Assembly (NCBI GenBank): GCA_019056595.1
Contig: CP036163.1
Coordinates: 682,001 to 746,000, forward strand
From: Pectobacterium atrosepticum
GTDB lineage: Bacteria > Pseudomonadota > Gammaproteobacteria > Enterobacterales > Enterobacteriaceae
Length of the DNA stretch: 64,000 bases
Reading direction: 5' to 3'
Positions 1-9,400 of this stretch are shown piece by piece. Within the stretch, counting starts at the first letter, position 1. Every line of letters starts with the position of its first letter. The position numbers and the translations under genes were made by a program. The notes below the pieces were generated by a model that did no database searches, was not told the DNA's origin, and saw only the letters and a program-made list of their open reading frames with translations.

Positions 1-2
1 GT

Positions 3-770
3 ATTCATTTTGATAGCACCTCAAGCCTGTTTCGTCTTGGCATCGCCTTCAACCGGATGGCGGATAATCTGAACCAGCTCATCAACAGTAAAAAGCAGCT
101 GATTGACAATATCGCGCACGAACTGCGTACGCCGTTGGTCAGGCTGCGCTATCGGCTGGCGATGAGTGACAACCTGACGGAAGACGAACAGCAGGCATTA
201 AATCGGGATATTGGTCAACTTGAAGCACTGATTGACGAACTGCTAACGTATGCCAGACTCGATCGTCCACAGGTGACGCTGCATCTTGCCGATATTGATA
301 TTCCTTCGTGGCTACAGGCAAAAGTTGACGATTTTCGGCTTATCCACCCTGATAAACACATCTCGCTGGACATGCCTCATTCGGCACAGATTGGTGCACT
401 CGATTTGCGTCTAATGGAGCGAGTCCTGAATAATCTGATCGGCAATGGGTTGCGCTTCTGCCATAGCCAATTGCATGTCAGCCTGACGTCCAACGCCGAG
501 CATATCGCCTGTCTGCAAGTCGAAGATGACGGCCCTGGTATTGCACCCGAAAGCCGGGAAAGCGTTTTTGAACCGTTTATCCGTCTGGATGCAGGTATTG
601 AGAACAGCAGCGGTGGGTGTGGGCTGGGGTTGGCGATTGTTCATGCCATCGCGCGTGCTTACGAAGGCAGCATTACCGTGGATGAAAGCCCACTGGGCGG
701 CGCTCGTTTCCGTTTCTGCTGGCCGGTAAAAACCGCAACGACACAGGCTGCAATCACCATTCAGCACTAG
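3..770 (+). CDS. rstB: Sensor histidine kinase RstB, C-terminal part
   Basis: This is the 3' part of an inner-membrane sensor kinase; the reading frame is open to the left edge, so the periplasmic and membrane parts lie outside the window. What remains is the end of a HAMP linker (FNRMADNLNQL), the dimerisation/phospho-acceptor helix with H-box IAHELRTPLVRLRYRL, and the ATPase domain with an N-box (NNLIGNG), G1 (DDGPG) and G2 (GCGLGLAI). The HELRTPLVRLRYR stretch is characteristic of RstB, the partner of the response regulator RstA. RstA should be encoded just upstream, off the window. A RstA-box-like sequence lies 61 bases after the stop, in front of asr, which supports the identification. 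No defects are seen in the visible part. Confidence 0.93.
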   Translation: MHFDSTSSLFRLGIAFNRMADNLNQLINSKKQLIDNIAHELRTPLVRLRYRLAMSDNLTEDEQQALNRDIGQLEALIDELLTYARLDRPQVTLHLADIDIPSWLQAKVDDFRLIHPDKHISLDMPHSAQIGALDLRLMERVLNNLIGNGLRFCHSQLHVSLTSNAEHIACLQVEDDGPGIAPESRESVFEPFIRLDAGIENSSGGCGLGLAIVHAIARAYEGSITVDESPLGGARFRFCWPVKTATTQAAITIQH

Positions 771-830
771 CGCCAAGACAGCGGTAACCCCTCGCTGTCT
801 TTCAATGTATTTATCGCCCTTCCAGACTTG

Positions 831-844
831 TACATTAGGTTACA
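831..844 (+). promoter_or_regulatory. RstA box upstream of asr
   Basis: The sequence TACATTAGGTTACA differs at one defined position from the RstA-box consensus TACATNTNGTTACA known from E. coli, where RstA activates asr. It lies about 105 bases before the asr start, in the rstB-asr intergenic region. Binding is inferred from the match and the context. Confidence 0.75.
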
Positions 845-950
845 CGCCGAAACCAATCACTCACTGAAGCCGCCCTCTGTTTCTCCTATTCTCTCTTCAA
901 CGGCCCGCGTGAGGGTCACGAAACGTGAATGAGATAACGAGGAAATGATG

Positions 951-1367
951 ATGAATAAAGTATTAGTTATGATCGCAGGTGCTGCACTGGGTCTGTCCTC
1001 TGTAGCCTTTGCCGCGGATACCGTAACCAGCGCACCTGTTCAGCCTTCGGCGACCACTACCACCTCTGCTCCGGCTAAAGCCGTTCATCATAAAAAGCAG
1101 ATGAAGAAAGCTAAACCAGCCGCTGAACAGAAAGCGCAGGCTGCCAAGAAACATGTGAAGAAAGCTAAACCGGCCCCAGCACAGAAAGCACAGGCTGCCA
1201 AGAAACACGTGAAAAAAGCTAAACCAGCCCCTGCACAGAAAGCACAGGCTGCCAAGAAACACGTGAAAAAAGCTAAACCAGCCCCTGCACAGAAAGCGCA
1301 GGCTGCTAAGAAACACGTGAAAAAAGCTAAAACGGTAAAACCTGCTGATACCACGCCAGCAGCGTAA
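951..1367 (+). CDS. asr: Acid shock protein Asr
   Basis: Small exported lysine/alanine-rich protein of the Asr family, induced by low pH in enterobacteria and thought to act in the periplasm. A signal peptide ([21 protein letters not shown], cleavage near residue 21) is followed by an Ala/Thr/Pro linker and four near-identical 18-residue repeats (type [18 protein letters not shown]), making the mature chain extremely basic. Three ATGs stand in a row (945, 948, 951). The third has the best spacing to the AGGA ribosome site at 940-943 and gives the family's usual N-terminus, so I chose it. A RstA box about 105 bases upstream and rstB next door match the regulatory logic in E. coli. The repeat array may vary in copy number between strains. 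Confidence 0.9.
   Translation: MNKVLVMIAGAALGLSSVAFAADTVTSAPVQPSATTTTSAPAKAVHHKKQMKKAKPAAEQKAQAAKKHVKKAKPAPAQKAQAAKKHVKKAKPAPAQKAQAAKKHVKKAKPAPAQKAQAAKKHVKKAKTVKPADTTPAA
1104..1319 (+). repeat. Four tandem 54-bp repeats inside asr
   Basis: Four direct repeats of 54 bases, at 1104-1157, 1158-1211, 1212-1265 and 1266-1319, keep the reading frame and encode the 18-residue basic repeats of Asr. Copies 2 to 4 encode the same peptide and differ at only a few bases. Copy 1 differs in encoded residues (AAEQ instead of APAQ). The near-identity suggests recent expansion or gene conversion. Confidence 0.9.
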
Positions 1368-1380
1368 TCAATTAGCACCC

Positions 1381-1405
1381 ACTCCTTCCCCCACCGGGAA
1401 GGAGT
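1381..1405. other. Perfect hairpin after asr
   Basis: A 10-bp perfect inverted repeat (ACTCCTTCCC / GGGAAGGAGT) with a 5-base loop begins 13 bases after the asr stop. No T-run follows on either strand, so it may be an RNA-stabilising hairpin or a weak terminator rather than a classical one. Confidence 0.5.
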
Positions 1406-1472
1406 CACTTCTGGCTAACCCCGATTTGAATCGTGTAACTAAAAGGTTTACCGAAAAAATAGGGCAACCATC

Positions 1473-1500
1473 AAACACCCGGTTTACCGGGTGTTTATTT
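1473..1500 (+). terminator. Rho-independent terminator after asr
   Basis: A 10-bp stem AAACACCCGG / CCGGGTGTTT with loop TTTA is followed by a short A/T-rich tail (ATTT). It lies between asr and the ydgU mini-gene. Confidence 0.65.
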
Positions 1501-1517
1501 CATAGGGGGACGGGAGA

Positions 1518-1598
1518 ATGATGCGGCGTTACTCATTTGAAATTATGTTATCTCTTGTTCTGCTCTGTGGCGTTATTACTCTGAGTTTTTTTCTTTAG
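1518..1598 (+). CDS. ydgU: Small membrane protein, YdgU-like
   Basis: A 26-residue reading frame starting MMRRYSFEIML, with one hydrophobic segment running to the C-terminus (LSLVLLCGVITLSFFL), so a single-pass inner-membrane microprotein is predicted. It is preceded by purine-rich sequence (AGGGGGACGGGAG) that can serve as ribosome site for either of two adjacent ATGs (1518 or 1521). Its position between asr and ydgD is that of ydgU in E. coli, and the RRYSFE-type N-terminus followed by a hydrophobic stretch fits my memory of that protein. The function of ydgU is not established here. The call rests on synteny, size and topology. Confidence 0.65.
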   Translation: MMRRYSFEIMLSLVLLCGVITLSFFL

Positions 1599-1863
1599 CC
1601 CCCAAGGGCAGTATCCCAGCCGCTACCAATCAAACACGCTAGATCCATACGCAGAGAAAGCGCTATCTCAATACAATAACCTCTCCATTAATAATTCGGC
1701 TCAACTCATCAAATCCCTTTGAAGATCTGCACATAGATATCACCAAATAATAGAACGTCAAAAAAATAAGATATCGATCCAAACAAAAATTTTGGAATAG
1801 TAAAGTTTTACCATTCCGCGCCGTTTATATCATTACACTCCGAGCAATACCGAGAACACCATA

Positions 1864-2166
1864 ATGAAAAAAATCCTGCAAATATCTGCCATATTGCTTA
1901 GCACTATGACTGCGACATCGTATACATTCGCATCCCCCTCTCCGTCAGCCGGTATCATTCGATTTTCGGGTGCCATCGTCGAACCCGTTTGTGATGTTAC
2001 AACGCACTCAAACAATGTGACCGTCAGTTGCGAACGACAAGGTGAAGTACAAACGCTACAAATGAAAAACAGCTCACAACACGCCGCTTTACCTCAAGGC
2101 ATCGGTTCTGTGAGTTCAAAAACATTGAATTCAGATGCACGTATCGTGATCGTCAGCTACGAATAA
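1864..2166 (+). CDS. Small exported protein with fimbrial-subunit-like N-terminus
   Basis: A 100-residue protein with a signal peptide (MKKILQISAILLSTMTATSYTFA). The mature start GIIRFSGAIVEPVCDV resembles the first strand region of type 1 fimbrial major subunits (pattern G-x-[IV]-x-F-x-G-x-[IV]-x-x-x-x-C). Two cysteines (VCDV and VSCER) could form the disulfide typical of that fold. It is shorter than a normal pilin (150-180 residues) and lacks the usual conserved C-terminal half. No chaperone, usher or other fimbrial gene is nearby. It could be a stand-alone mini-domain or a remnant. The reading frame, signal peptide and 5' sequence look intact, so I call it a gene of unknown role. Confidence 0.65.
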   Translation: MKKILQISAILLSTMTATSYTFASPSPSAGIIRFSGAIVEPVCDVTTHSNNVTVSCERQGEVQTLQMKNSSQHAALPQGIGSVSSKTLNSDARIVIVSYE

Positions 2167-2417
2167 GGCTGACGCCGCTCGCGACGATATAACGTTTATT
2201 GATGCAAAAACGCGACGCCACCTAAAATCGTGGCGTCGCGTTAATCTTGGCGATCGGCAATACCATGCCAGCCATAGCACTGTTATGTCATGAGCATCCT
2301 TTTACACTCGATAACATTTTAATTCCCCGCTCCACGCCAACAATTACATCTATAGTTAAAGCAACACGCTATATTTAGCGCCTCAAAATGACTTTTATCA
2401 TAAGGCCCATTGACGAC

Positions 2418-3275
2418 ATGCGCATATCAGCCTGGTTGCTATGTTCATTATCCTTTATTGCCCCGTTAAGTTGGGCAGAATCCTCACCAGCAGACATCGC
2501 TGCGCAGAAACAGCAGCAAATCTTATTTTTCAACCACGACGATCGGGATATCGTTCCTGACACAGCTGTCTGGCCGTGGCAGGCGATTGGGCAGTTGGAA
2601 ACCGCCAGCGGCAACCTTTGCACCGCGACGCTTATATCACCGCATCTGGCGCTGACGGCTGGGCATTGCGTGGTCACCCCACCGAAGGGCGGGATAGATA
2701 AGCCCGTCGCGCTGCGCTTTCTGGCGACAGAAAATGGCTGGCGTTATGAAACGTCGGAAATTGAAGCGCTGGCGAATAAAACACTCGCTAAAAAATTGAA
2801 AGCTGACGGCGAGGGGTGGATCGTTCCGCCCTCAGCAGCACCGCTGGATTACGCCTTAATTCGGCTGAAACAAACACCGCCAGGTATTCGTCCGCTCCCG
2901 CTCTGGCAAGGCAGCCGCCAAGAATTGATGCAGGCCTTGAAGGACAATGGTCAACGCGTCACGCAGGCTGGCTACCCAGAGGATCATCAGGAAACGCTTT
3001 ATCGCCATCAGGATTGCTTGATCACTGGCTGGGTTCACCCTGCCGTTATGGCACACCAGTGCGACACGCTGCCTGGCGATAGCGGCTCCCCTCTGATGCT
3101 GAACTCGGCAGCAGGTTGGGTACTGATGGGAATTCAAAGCTCAGCACCCGATGCCAGTGAACGCGATCGGGCCGATAATCGCGCTGTTTCGGTTACCGCC
3201 ATTCGTCAGCAGTTAGAAACATTGGCAAAACTAAGTTCACCAAAACCAGGTTCACCAAAACTTTCACCAAAGTAA
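2418..3275 (+). CDS. ydgD: Exported trypsin-like serine protease YdgD
   Basis: Chymotrypsin-fold endopeptidase predicted to be periplasmic. A signal peptide (MRISAWLLCSLSFIAPLSWA) begins at the ATG at 2418; the upstream in-frame ATG at 2388 would add ten residues ahead of it and has no ribosome site. The catalytic triad is visible as TAGHC (His), DYALIRL (Asp) and GDSGSPL (Ser). Several cysteines could form disulfides. The C-terminus ends in a short proline/serine repeat (SPKPGSPKLSPK) that looks like a small in-frame duplication. Synteny asr-ydgU-ydgD as in E. coli supports the name. The substrate is unknown. Confidence 0.85.
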   Translation: MRISAWLLCSLSFIAPLSWAESSPADIAAQKQQQILFFNHDDRDIVPDTAVWPWQAIGQLETASGNLCTATLISPHLALTAGHCVVTPPKGGIDKPVALRFLATENGWRYETSEIEALANKTLAKKLKADGEGWIVPPSAAPLDYALIRLKQTPPGIRPLPLWQGSRQELMQALKDNGQRVTQAGYPEDHQETLYRHQDCLITGWVHPAVMAHQCDTLPGDSGSPLMLNSAAGWVLMGIQSSAPDASERDRADNRAVSVTAIRQQLETLAKLSSPKPGSPKLSPK

Positions 3276-3747
3276 TGCTAACGCCCACTACGCAGTGGCC
3301 CACAGTCAGGCGGCAATCGCAATTCAGGATACCGCCCGACGCCTCCCGCTTCACACCTGCTTCATGGTATAAAAAAATATCTGTTCTATTCTTATCAGAG
3401 GTATAGGTTAATCATCCATATTGTCGCCCGACAGCGGCGCGACAATTAACAGGATTTTATTTTATCTTATGAAAGATGCTTCTTTTATAATTAGATTCTC
3501 ATTTATTCGCAGAGCATTTCATCAGCAAAATCAGTTATCGCTGCTCGCAAGTAATGGGAAAATATCATAAATTCATACCGCACACTGAAAACCGAAAACA
3601 CGGTTAAGACAAGAAAGCCACTGAACCTTAACGGAAAGATAAAGGTAATATAATAAGTTACCTCAAATTTTAGCCTCTATGTTATTGTGTCGCCGTTAAA
3701 TTAAATTGATGTCGTCGCGGTTATTATTGCGAAAAGGAAGAGTCTAC
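3276..3747. other. Intergenic region, ydgD to EAL gene
   Basis: 472 bases without a supported gene. A small inverted repeat (TTGTCGC at 3421-3427 and GCGACAA at 3439-3445) is followed by a T-rich stretch and could be a weak terminator. The remainder is A/T-rich and probably holds the promoter of the following signalling gene. No RNA gene is recognised. Confidence 0.5.
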
Positions 3748-5526
3748 ATGTTAAAACATTTGAGCCATGACGAAAAAAAACGCATGCAGACTCTCGATGA
3801 ATTACAAAAAATCGATATATCTCAAGACGATGTTCTTCACAAACTCACAAAAATGGCCTGCCAACTGCTCGGAACCCCAACGGCACTCGTTACACTAACA
3901 GGTTCTAAATCTCTGCATGTAAAAGCAAAAAACAATTTTCCTATGGATGATATGGATAAAATTGGTTCATTCGACCATTTTACCGTACAAACGGGCCAAG
4001 CTTTTGTCTGCACCGATGCCACTCAGGACGACCGTTTTAAAGATAGCCCCTTTGTAACAGGCAAGCCTTTTATCCGTTTTTATGCTGGCGTTCCGCTTAA
4101 GACCAAAGATGGCTATTCCATCGGTACTTTCTGCGTCATAGATTATGTTCCACGCTCCTTCACTAAGGTCCAACTGCGGTTACTGCACGATTTAGCCGCC
4201 ATTGCGATGGTGTTAATGGAATATCGTAATGCGATTGGCCTGATCGATGGGGTAACCCTGTTGCCCAACCGCCAGCGCCTGATTGATGACATCAGCCACA
4301 TTACCGATATTCACGAGAATTACCTGCTTATCCTGATTGATACCATCGACATTTCTTACGCTTATGAAATGGGATGTGCATTGGGTATGCCAACGGTAGA
4401 AGGCCTGCTGAAAGATATCGGGATCTTTTTACGTCTTAGCTTAAATTCATCAGATAACCTTTACTCTGCCGCCGTCGGTCGTTTCGCACTTCTGGTGAAG
4501 TCGAACAAGAAAGAACTGGTTCTGGCGGAGCTCGACGCTTGTGCCGAACGGATTCATGAAAGTATCGCCAGCCATATCCCGCTTAAGCTGGAGCTTTTTG
4601 TTGGCTATACTGAATTTCAGATTCCGGCCAAAGATCCCCATCAGATCCTGCGTGAATCGATGAGTGCGCTGCGCGCCGCCATCACCACGAATACCCGCCA
4701 GTTAGCTTACGACACTGAGGCCGATAAGGCGCAGCAAATCGCCTTTACCTTGCTCAATGAGCTGGCCGATGTGTTACAGAACAATAAGCCGGGTTTGTAT
4801 TTGGTCTACCAGCCAAAATTAAGCATCAAGACCAATGCCGTCATTGGTGCCGAAGCGCTGATTCGCTGGCGTCATCCCGAATTAGGCGAGATTTATCCTG
4901 ACCAGTTTATTCCGCTAGCGGAGGGCACGACGCTAATGCGCCCGCTAACAGACTGGGTCACCAGAGAGGCGGCATGTCAGGTGAAACAATGGCGTCAGGA
5001 GGGGTTAACCTTCCCTGTGTCGATTAACGTTTCTGCCCGAAATTTTTCCGAAAATGACTTCATTCCGCGCCTAATTTCCATTCTGGACAATCACGGTCTT
5101 ACTCCTCAGGATATTGACATAGAGTGTGTCGAAACGCAGGAAATCATCGAAAGCACTGAAACGCTCGCCACCATCCAAGCGCTGCAACAGCTCGGATTTA
5201 CTATCGCTCTTGATGATTTCGGTACCGGGTATAGCAACTTAAGCTATCTGCGTAACATCCCCTCTACGGTGATAAAACTGGATAAGTCACTGATTAAAGA
5301 TATAAAAACTGACCGAAAAAGCCGCGTTATTGTGCAATCCATTATCAGCATGCTGCACAAACTGAATTATATTGTGCTGGCGGAAGGGGTGGAAAATAAG
5401 GAAACGCTCGAACATCTGGCTCATTTTGGCTGTGATGAAGTACAGGGCTACTATTTTTCCAGACCTATCCCACCCAAAGCATTTACCGCTTGGTTAGCGG
5501 CGCGCTCGTCACAAACTTCTGCATAA
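3748..5526 (+). CDS. GAF / degenerate GGDEF / EAL cyclic-di-GMP phosphodiesterase
   Basis: Soluble signalling protein, no membrane segment. From the ATG at 3748 (ribosome site AAGGAAG, 7-base spacing) an N-terminal GAF domain covers roughly residues 20-160, a GGDEF-like domain 165-325 and an EAL domain 340-585. The GGDEF signature is replaced by AVGRF, so diguanylate cyclase activity is unlikely. The EAL domain keeps EALIRW, the metal/catalytic motifs INVSARNF, DDFGTGYSNLSYL, IKLDKS, EGVE and QGYYFSRP, so cyclic-di-GMP hydrolysis is expected. The GAF domain may sense a small ligand. An EcsC-family gene follows 45 bases downstream on the same strand. An upstream TTG at 3706 is a poorer start. 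Confidence 0.85.
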   Translation: MLKHLSHDEKKRMQTLDELQKIDISQDDVLHKLTKMACQLLGTPTALVTLTGSKSLHVKAKNNFPMDDMDKIGSFDHFTVQTGQAFVCTDATQDDRFKDSPFVTGKPFIRFYAGVPLKTKDGYSIGTFCVIDYVPRSFTKVQLRLLHDLAAIAMVLMEYRNAIGLIDGVTLLPNRQRLIDDISHITDIHENYLLILIDTIDISYAYEMGCALGMPTVEGLLKDIGIFLRLSLNSSDNLYSAAVGRFALLVKSNKKELVLAELDACAERIHESIASHIPLKLELFVGYTEFQIPAKDPHQILRESMSALRAAITTNTRQLAYDTEADKAQQIAFTLLNELADVLQNNKPGLYLVYQPKLSIKTNAVIGAEALIRWRHPELGEIYPDQFIPLAEGTTLMRPLTDWVTREAACQVKQWRQEGLTFPVSINVSARNFSENDFIPRLISILDNHGLTPQDIDIECVETQEIIESTETLATIQALQQLGFTIALDDFGTGYSNLSYLRNIPSTVIKLDKSLIKDIKTDRKSRVIVQSIISMLHKLNYIVLAEGVENKETLEHLAHFGCDEVQGYYFSRPIPPKAFTAWLAARSSQTSA

Positions 5527-5571
5527 TAGTCCCGCCAAACGGGCCATTCAGTAACAGTATGGAGAACACAT

Positions 5572-6411
5572 ATGACTCTTCTTACTTCAGAGGATGAGCT
5601 CGCTATCAGAAATGCCATAGCTCTGCTGGAAGCCCCTTCCTTTGCAATACAGGCGGCGAATCAGGTTGGAAAACCGATTGAATGGAGCCTATCGAAGTTA
5701 CCGTCCATAGTGAAAAACAAAATACAGAATCTGGTTCACGCCGCGCTACACAAAGCGGTAAACGCCGCACTCTATACGCTGGAAGACGCCCCTGCTCGCG
5801 TGGCATCACCAAGGACACATAAGCTAGCCGTCGCCGCTTCCGGCGCAGTCAGCGGTTTTTTTGGCGCTGCCGGACTGTTGGTTGAACTGCCTATCAGCAC
5901 CACGATCATGATGCGTTCCGTGGCTGATATTGCTCGCAGCGAAGGTTTCTCCCTCACTGATTATTCCGTCAAAGCCGCCTGTGTGGAAGTTTTCGCGCTC
6001 GGCGGTACACAAGAAAGCGACGATGCTGCCGATTCGGCCTATTACGCGTCACGCGCCGTACTTGTCGATATCACAAGACATGCCACACGAGAGTTGATTG
6101 GGATAGCAGGAAAGAAAAGCGCGGAGAAAGCATCAGCAAGGGTAACTACCGCACAGGCAGGAAAAACGCTGGCAAAGCTGATTGATGTGGTCGCCACCAG
6201 ACTAGGTATCACCATGACGGAAAAAATGGCCGCGCAGATTGTCCCCGTGATCGGTGCCGCCAGCGGCGCAGCCATTAATACGCTTTTTATTCACCATTAC
6301 CAAAACATGGCGAAAGGTCATTTCATCATAAAACGTCTGGAGCAGCAGTATGGTGAAGAGGCGATCAGGTCGGCTTACCTTGAGCTAAAACAGCCACAAT
6401 CGCCGACCTGA
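5572..6411 (+). CDS. EcsC family protein
   Basis: A 279-residue protein of the EcsC family, whose biochemical role is not settled. The family features seen are an alanine-rich helical start with FAIQAANQVGKPIE, the glycine-rich membrane-interacting stretch SGAVSGFFGAAGLLVELPISTTIMMRSVADIARSEGFSL (residues about 92-130), and a second Gly/Ala-rich segment near residue 220 (IVPVIGAASGAAINTLFIHHYQ). The ribosome site GGAGA precedes ATG 5572. It follows the EAL gene with a 45-base gap, so co-transcription is likely. It converges with hrpA, whose stop is 15 bases away. Membrane association is inferred. Confidence 0.8.
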   Translation: MTLLTSEDELAIRNAIALLEAPSFAIQAANQVGKPIEWSLSKLPSIVKNKIQNLVHAALHKAVNAALYTLEDAPARVASPRTHKLAVAASGAVSGFFGAAGLLVELPISTTIMMRSVADIARSEGFSLTDYSVKAACVEVFALGGTQESDDAADSAYYASRAVLVDITRHATRELIGIAGKKSAEKASARVTTAQAGKTLAKLIDVVATRLGITMTEKMAAQIVPVIGAASGAAINTLFIHHYQNMAKGHFIIKRLEQQYGEEAIRSAYLELKQPQSPT

Positions 6412-6425
6412 TGTAATACGAGAGA

Positions 6426-9400
6426 TTACCCTTCTACCTGCTCCATCGCCTGTAATACGCGTTTATCCGAGATCGGGAACGGCGTTCCTAGCTGTTGGGC
6501 AAAGTAGCTAACGCGCAGCTCCTCAAGCATCCAGCGCACCGCCTTCACATCGTCGTCATCGCGTCGTTCCGCAGGCAGCTTATTCCACCACTGCTGCCAC
6601 GCCTGTTGAACCTGTTCCACTTTCAGCATCTGCGCCCTGTCACGATGTACATCCTGCGCCAGCTTCTCCAGACGTCGCTCTATCGCGTGCAGATAACGCA
6701 GTACGTCCGGCAGGCGCTGCCAGCCGTTTTCGGTCACAAAACCGCGGAACACCAGGCCGCTCATCTGGCTTTTGATATCACTTAACGCCAGCGCCATCGC
6801 CATATCTATACGCCCTTTCAGGCGCTTGTTAATGGTGAAGACGGCAGTCAAGATTTGCTCAACCTGTTTGGCGATATCGACCACCGTCTCGTTCAGCTCC
6901 GCGCGTACTTTCTCATGCAACTGCTGGAAGGCGTCTTCCTGCCAGACAGGACCACCGGATGATTCAATCAGCTTGTCCACCGCACAGGCAATACAGTCAT
7001 CGATGAGATCCATCACCTTACCGTACGGGTTGAAATAGAGGCCGAGTTTCGCCTTGTTCGGCAGTTTTTCATGCAGATATTTGATCGGCGACGGGATATT
7101 CAATAACAACAGACGGCGCAGTCCTTGTCGCATTACCTGCTGTTGCTGGTGTGGCGTGTCAAACAGGCGAATCGCCACGCTATCCTTTTCATCCACCAAT
7201 GCAGGATAGGCTTTAACCGAGTAGCCACCACGCTTCTGCTCATAACAATTCGGCAGCGAGCCGAAACTCCAAACGTGCAGACCGCGTTGCTCTAACCCAT
7301 CATCCACCACGGATGACAGCGTTTGTTGCACTTTATCTTTGAGCTGATCTTTCAGCGCGTTCAGGTCTTTACCTTCCCGCTGCGTCCTGTTTTTCTCATC
7401 AATGACGCGGAACGTGATTTTCAGATGATCGGGCACCTGATCCCACTGCCACGCTTCGCGTGGCACCGTGACACCCGTCATCAGACGCAGTTCACGTTCC
7501 AGCGCATCCAATAACCCTTTCTCCAAGGGAGTGGTACGCGCCAGAAACGCCTCAGCATAGTTCGGCGCAGGGACAAAGTTACGGCGTAACGGCTTAGGCA
7601 AGGATTTAATCAACGCGATCGTCAGTTCGCGACGCACGCCGGGAATCTGCCACTCGAAGCCTTCTTCACGCACCTGGTTGAGGATAGGCAACGGAATATG
7701 TACCGTCACGCCATCTGCATCCGCGCCCGGCTCAAACTGATAGGACAGGCGCAATTTCAGACTGCCCTGATGCCAGAAGTTCGGGTAGTCCAGCGCGCTC
7801 ACTTTCTCCGCGCCGTCTTTGATCAACATGCTCTTTTCAAAATTAAGCAGGTCAGCGTTGTCGCGGCTGGCACCTTTCCACCATGTATCAAAATGACGCG
7901 ACGACACAACATCATGCGGCAAGCGCTGATCGTAGAAGGCAAACAGCGTTTCGTCGTCCACCAGAATGTCGCGACGGCGCGATTTATGCTCTAAATCTTC
8001 TACCTCTGCCAGCAGCTTGAGATTGGCACGGAAAAAGGCGTGATGCGTTTGCCAATCGCCTTCCACCAGCCCATGGCGGATGAACATCTCACGCGCCAGC
8101 GTCGGATCGATTTGGCTGTAGTTCACCTTACGCGCCGCGACAATCGGCAGCCCGAAGAGCGTCACCTTCTCCTGTGCCATTACTGTGCCCTGCGCTTTCT
8201 CCCAGTGAGGATCGCTATAGCTCCGTTTAATCAGGTGCTGAGCCAGCGGCTCGATCCACTCTGGTTCAATACGCGCGGCAATACGTCCCCACAGGCGGCT
8301 GGTTTCCACCAGTTCGGCCACCATCGTCCATTTGGGCGGCTTTTTGAATAATCCAGAACCAGGGAAAATAGCAAACCGTGCGTTACGCGCGCCGCTGAAC
8401 TCTTGTTTCTCAATATCTTTCTGCCCGATATGTGACAACAGCCCGGTGAGCAACGCACAGTGAATACTCAGGTAATCAGCTGGTTCGCTGTTGACCGGCA
8501 GCCCCAATTCTTTCACCACCTGACGCAGTTGCGTGTAGATATCTTGCCATTCGCGAACGCGCAGGTAGTTAAGGAAATCAGTGCGGCACTGACGACGGAA
8601 CTGGCCGGAAGACAGCGCCTTCTGCTGCTCACGTAGATAGTCCCACAGATTGACGAAAGCCAGAAAATCAGAGTCTTTATCGGCAAAGCGGCGGTGTTTT
8701 TCATCCGATGCCTGCTTCTTATCCATCGGCCTTTCACGCGGGTCCTGAATCGACAGCGCGGCGGTGATCACCATCACTTCACGCACACAGCCCGTTTTGC
8801 GCGCTTCCAGCACCATTCGCGCCAAACGCGGATCAATCGGCAATTGCGCCAACTGTTGCCCTTGCGGCGTCAAATGGTAATGTCCGTTCTCTGCCAGATG
8901 AATCGCACCCAACTCCTCCAACAAGCGCACGCCGTCCTGAATGTTGCGCTTATCCGGCGCTTCAACAAACGGGAACGCGGCGATATCGCCCAGCCCCAGC
9001 GACGTCATTTGTAGAATAACGGAAGCCAGGTTGGTGCGAAGAATTTCGGGATCGGTAAATTCAGGTCGCGACAGGAAATCCTGCTCGGAATAGAGACGGA
9101 TACACACCCCAGCGGCGACACGCCCACAGCGCCCTTTACGCTGATTCGCCGACGCCTGCGAGACAGGCTCAATCGGCAGGCGCTGCACCTTGGTGCGGAA
9201 GCTATAGCGGCTGATACGCGCGGTGCCGGGATCGATCACATAGCGAATCCCCGGCACGGTTAATGAGGTTTCCGCCACGTTGGTCGCCAGCACGATGCGA
9301 CGGCCATGATGTGACTGGAAGACGCGGTTCTGTTCCTGATTCGACAGGCGCGCATAGAGCGGGAGAATCTCGGTATGCGGCAAGTCCAGACGGGTCAACG

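Noticed and set aside
1104-1319. Direct repeats considered as a CRISPR array
   Set aside because: Units are contiguous without spacers and encode Asr repeats; no CRISPR array was seen anywhere in the window.
963-1408. Two long minus-strand frames opposite asr (117 and 106 codons)
   Set aside because: They arise from the repetitive lysine/alanine codons of asr and encode low-complexity Phe/Leu/Cys-rich peptides; asr itself is clearly the gene.
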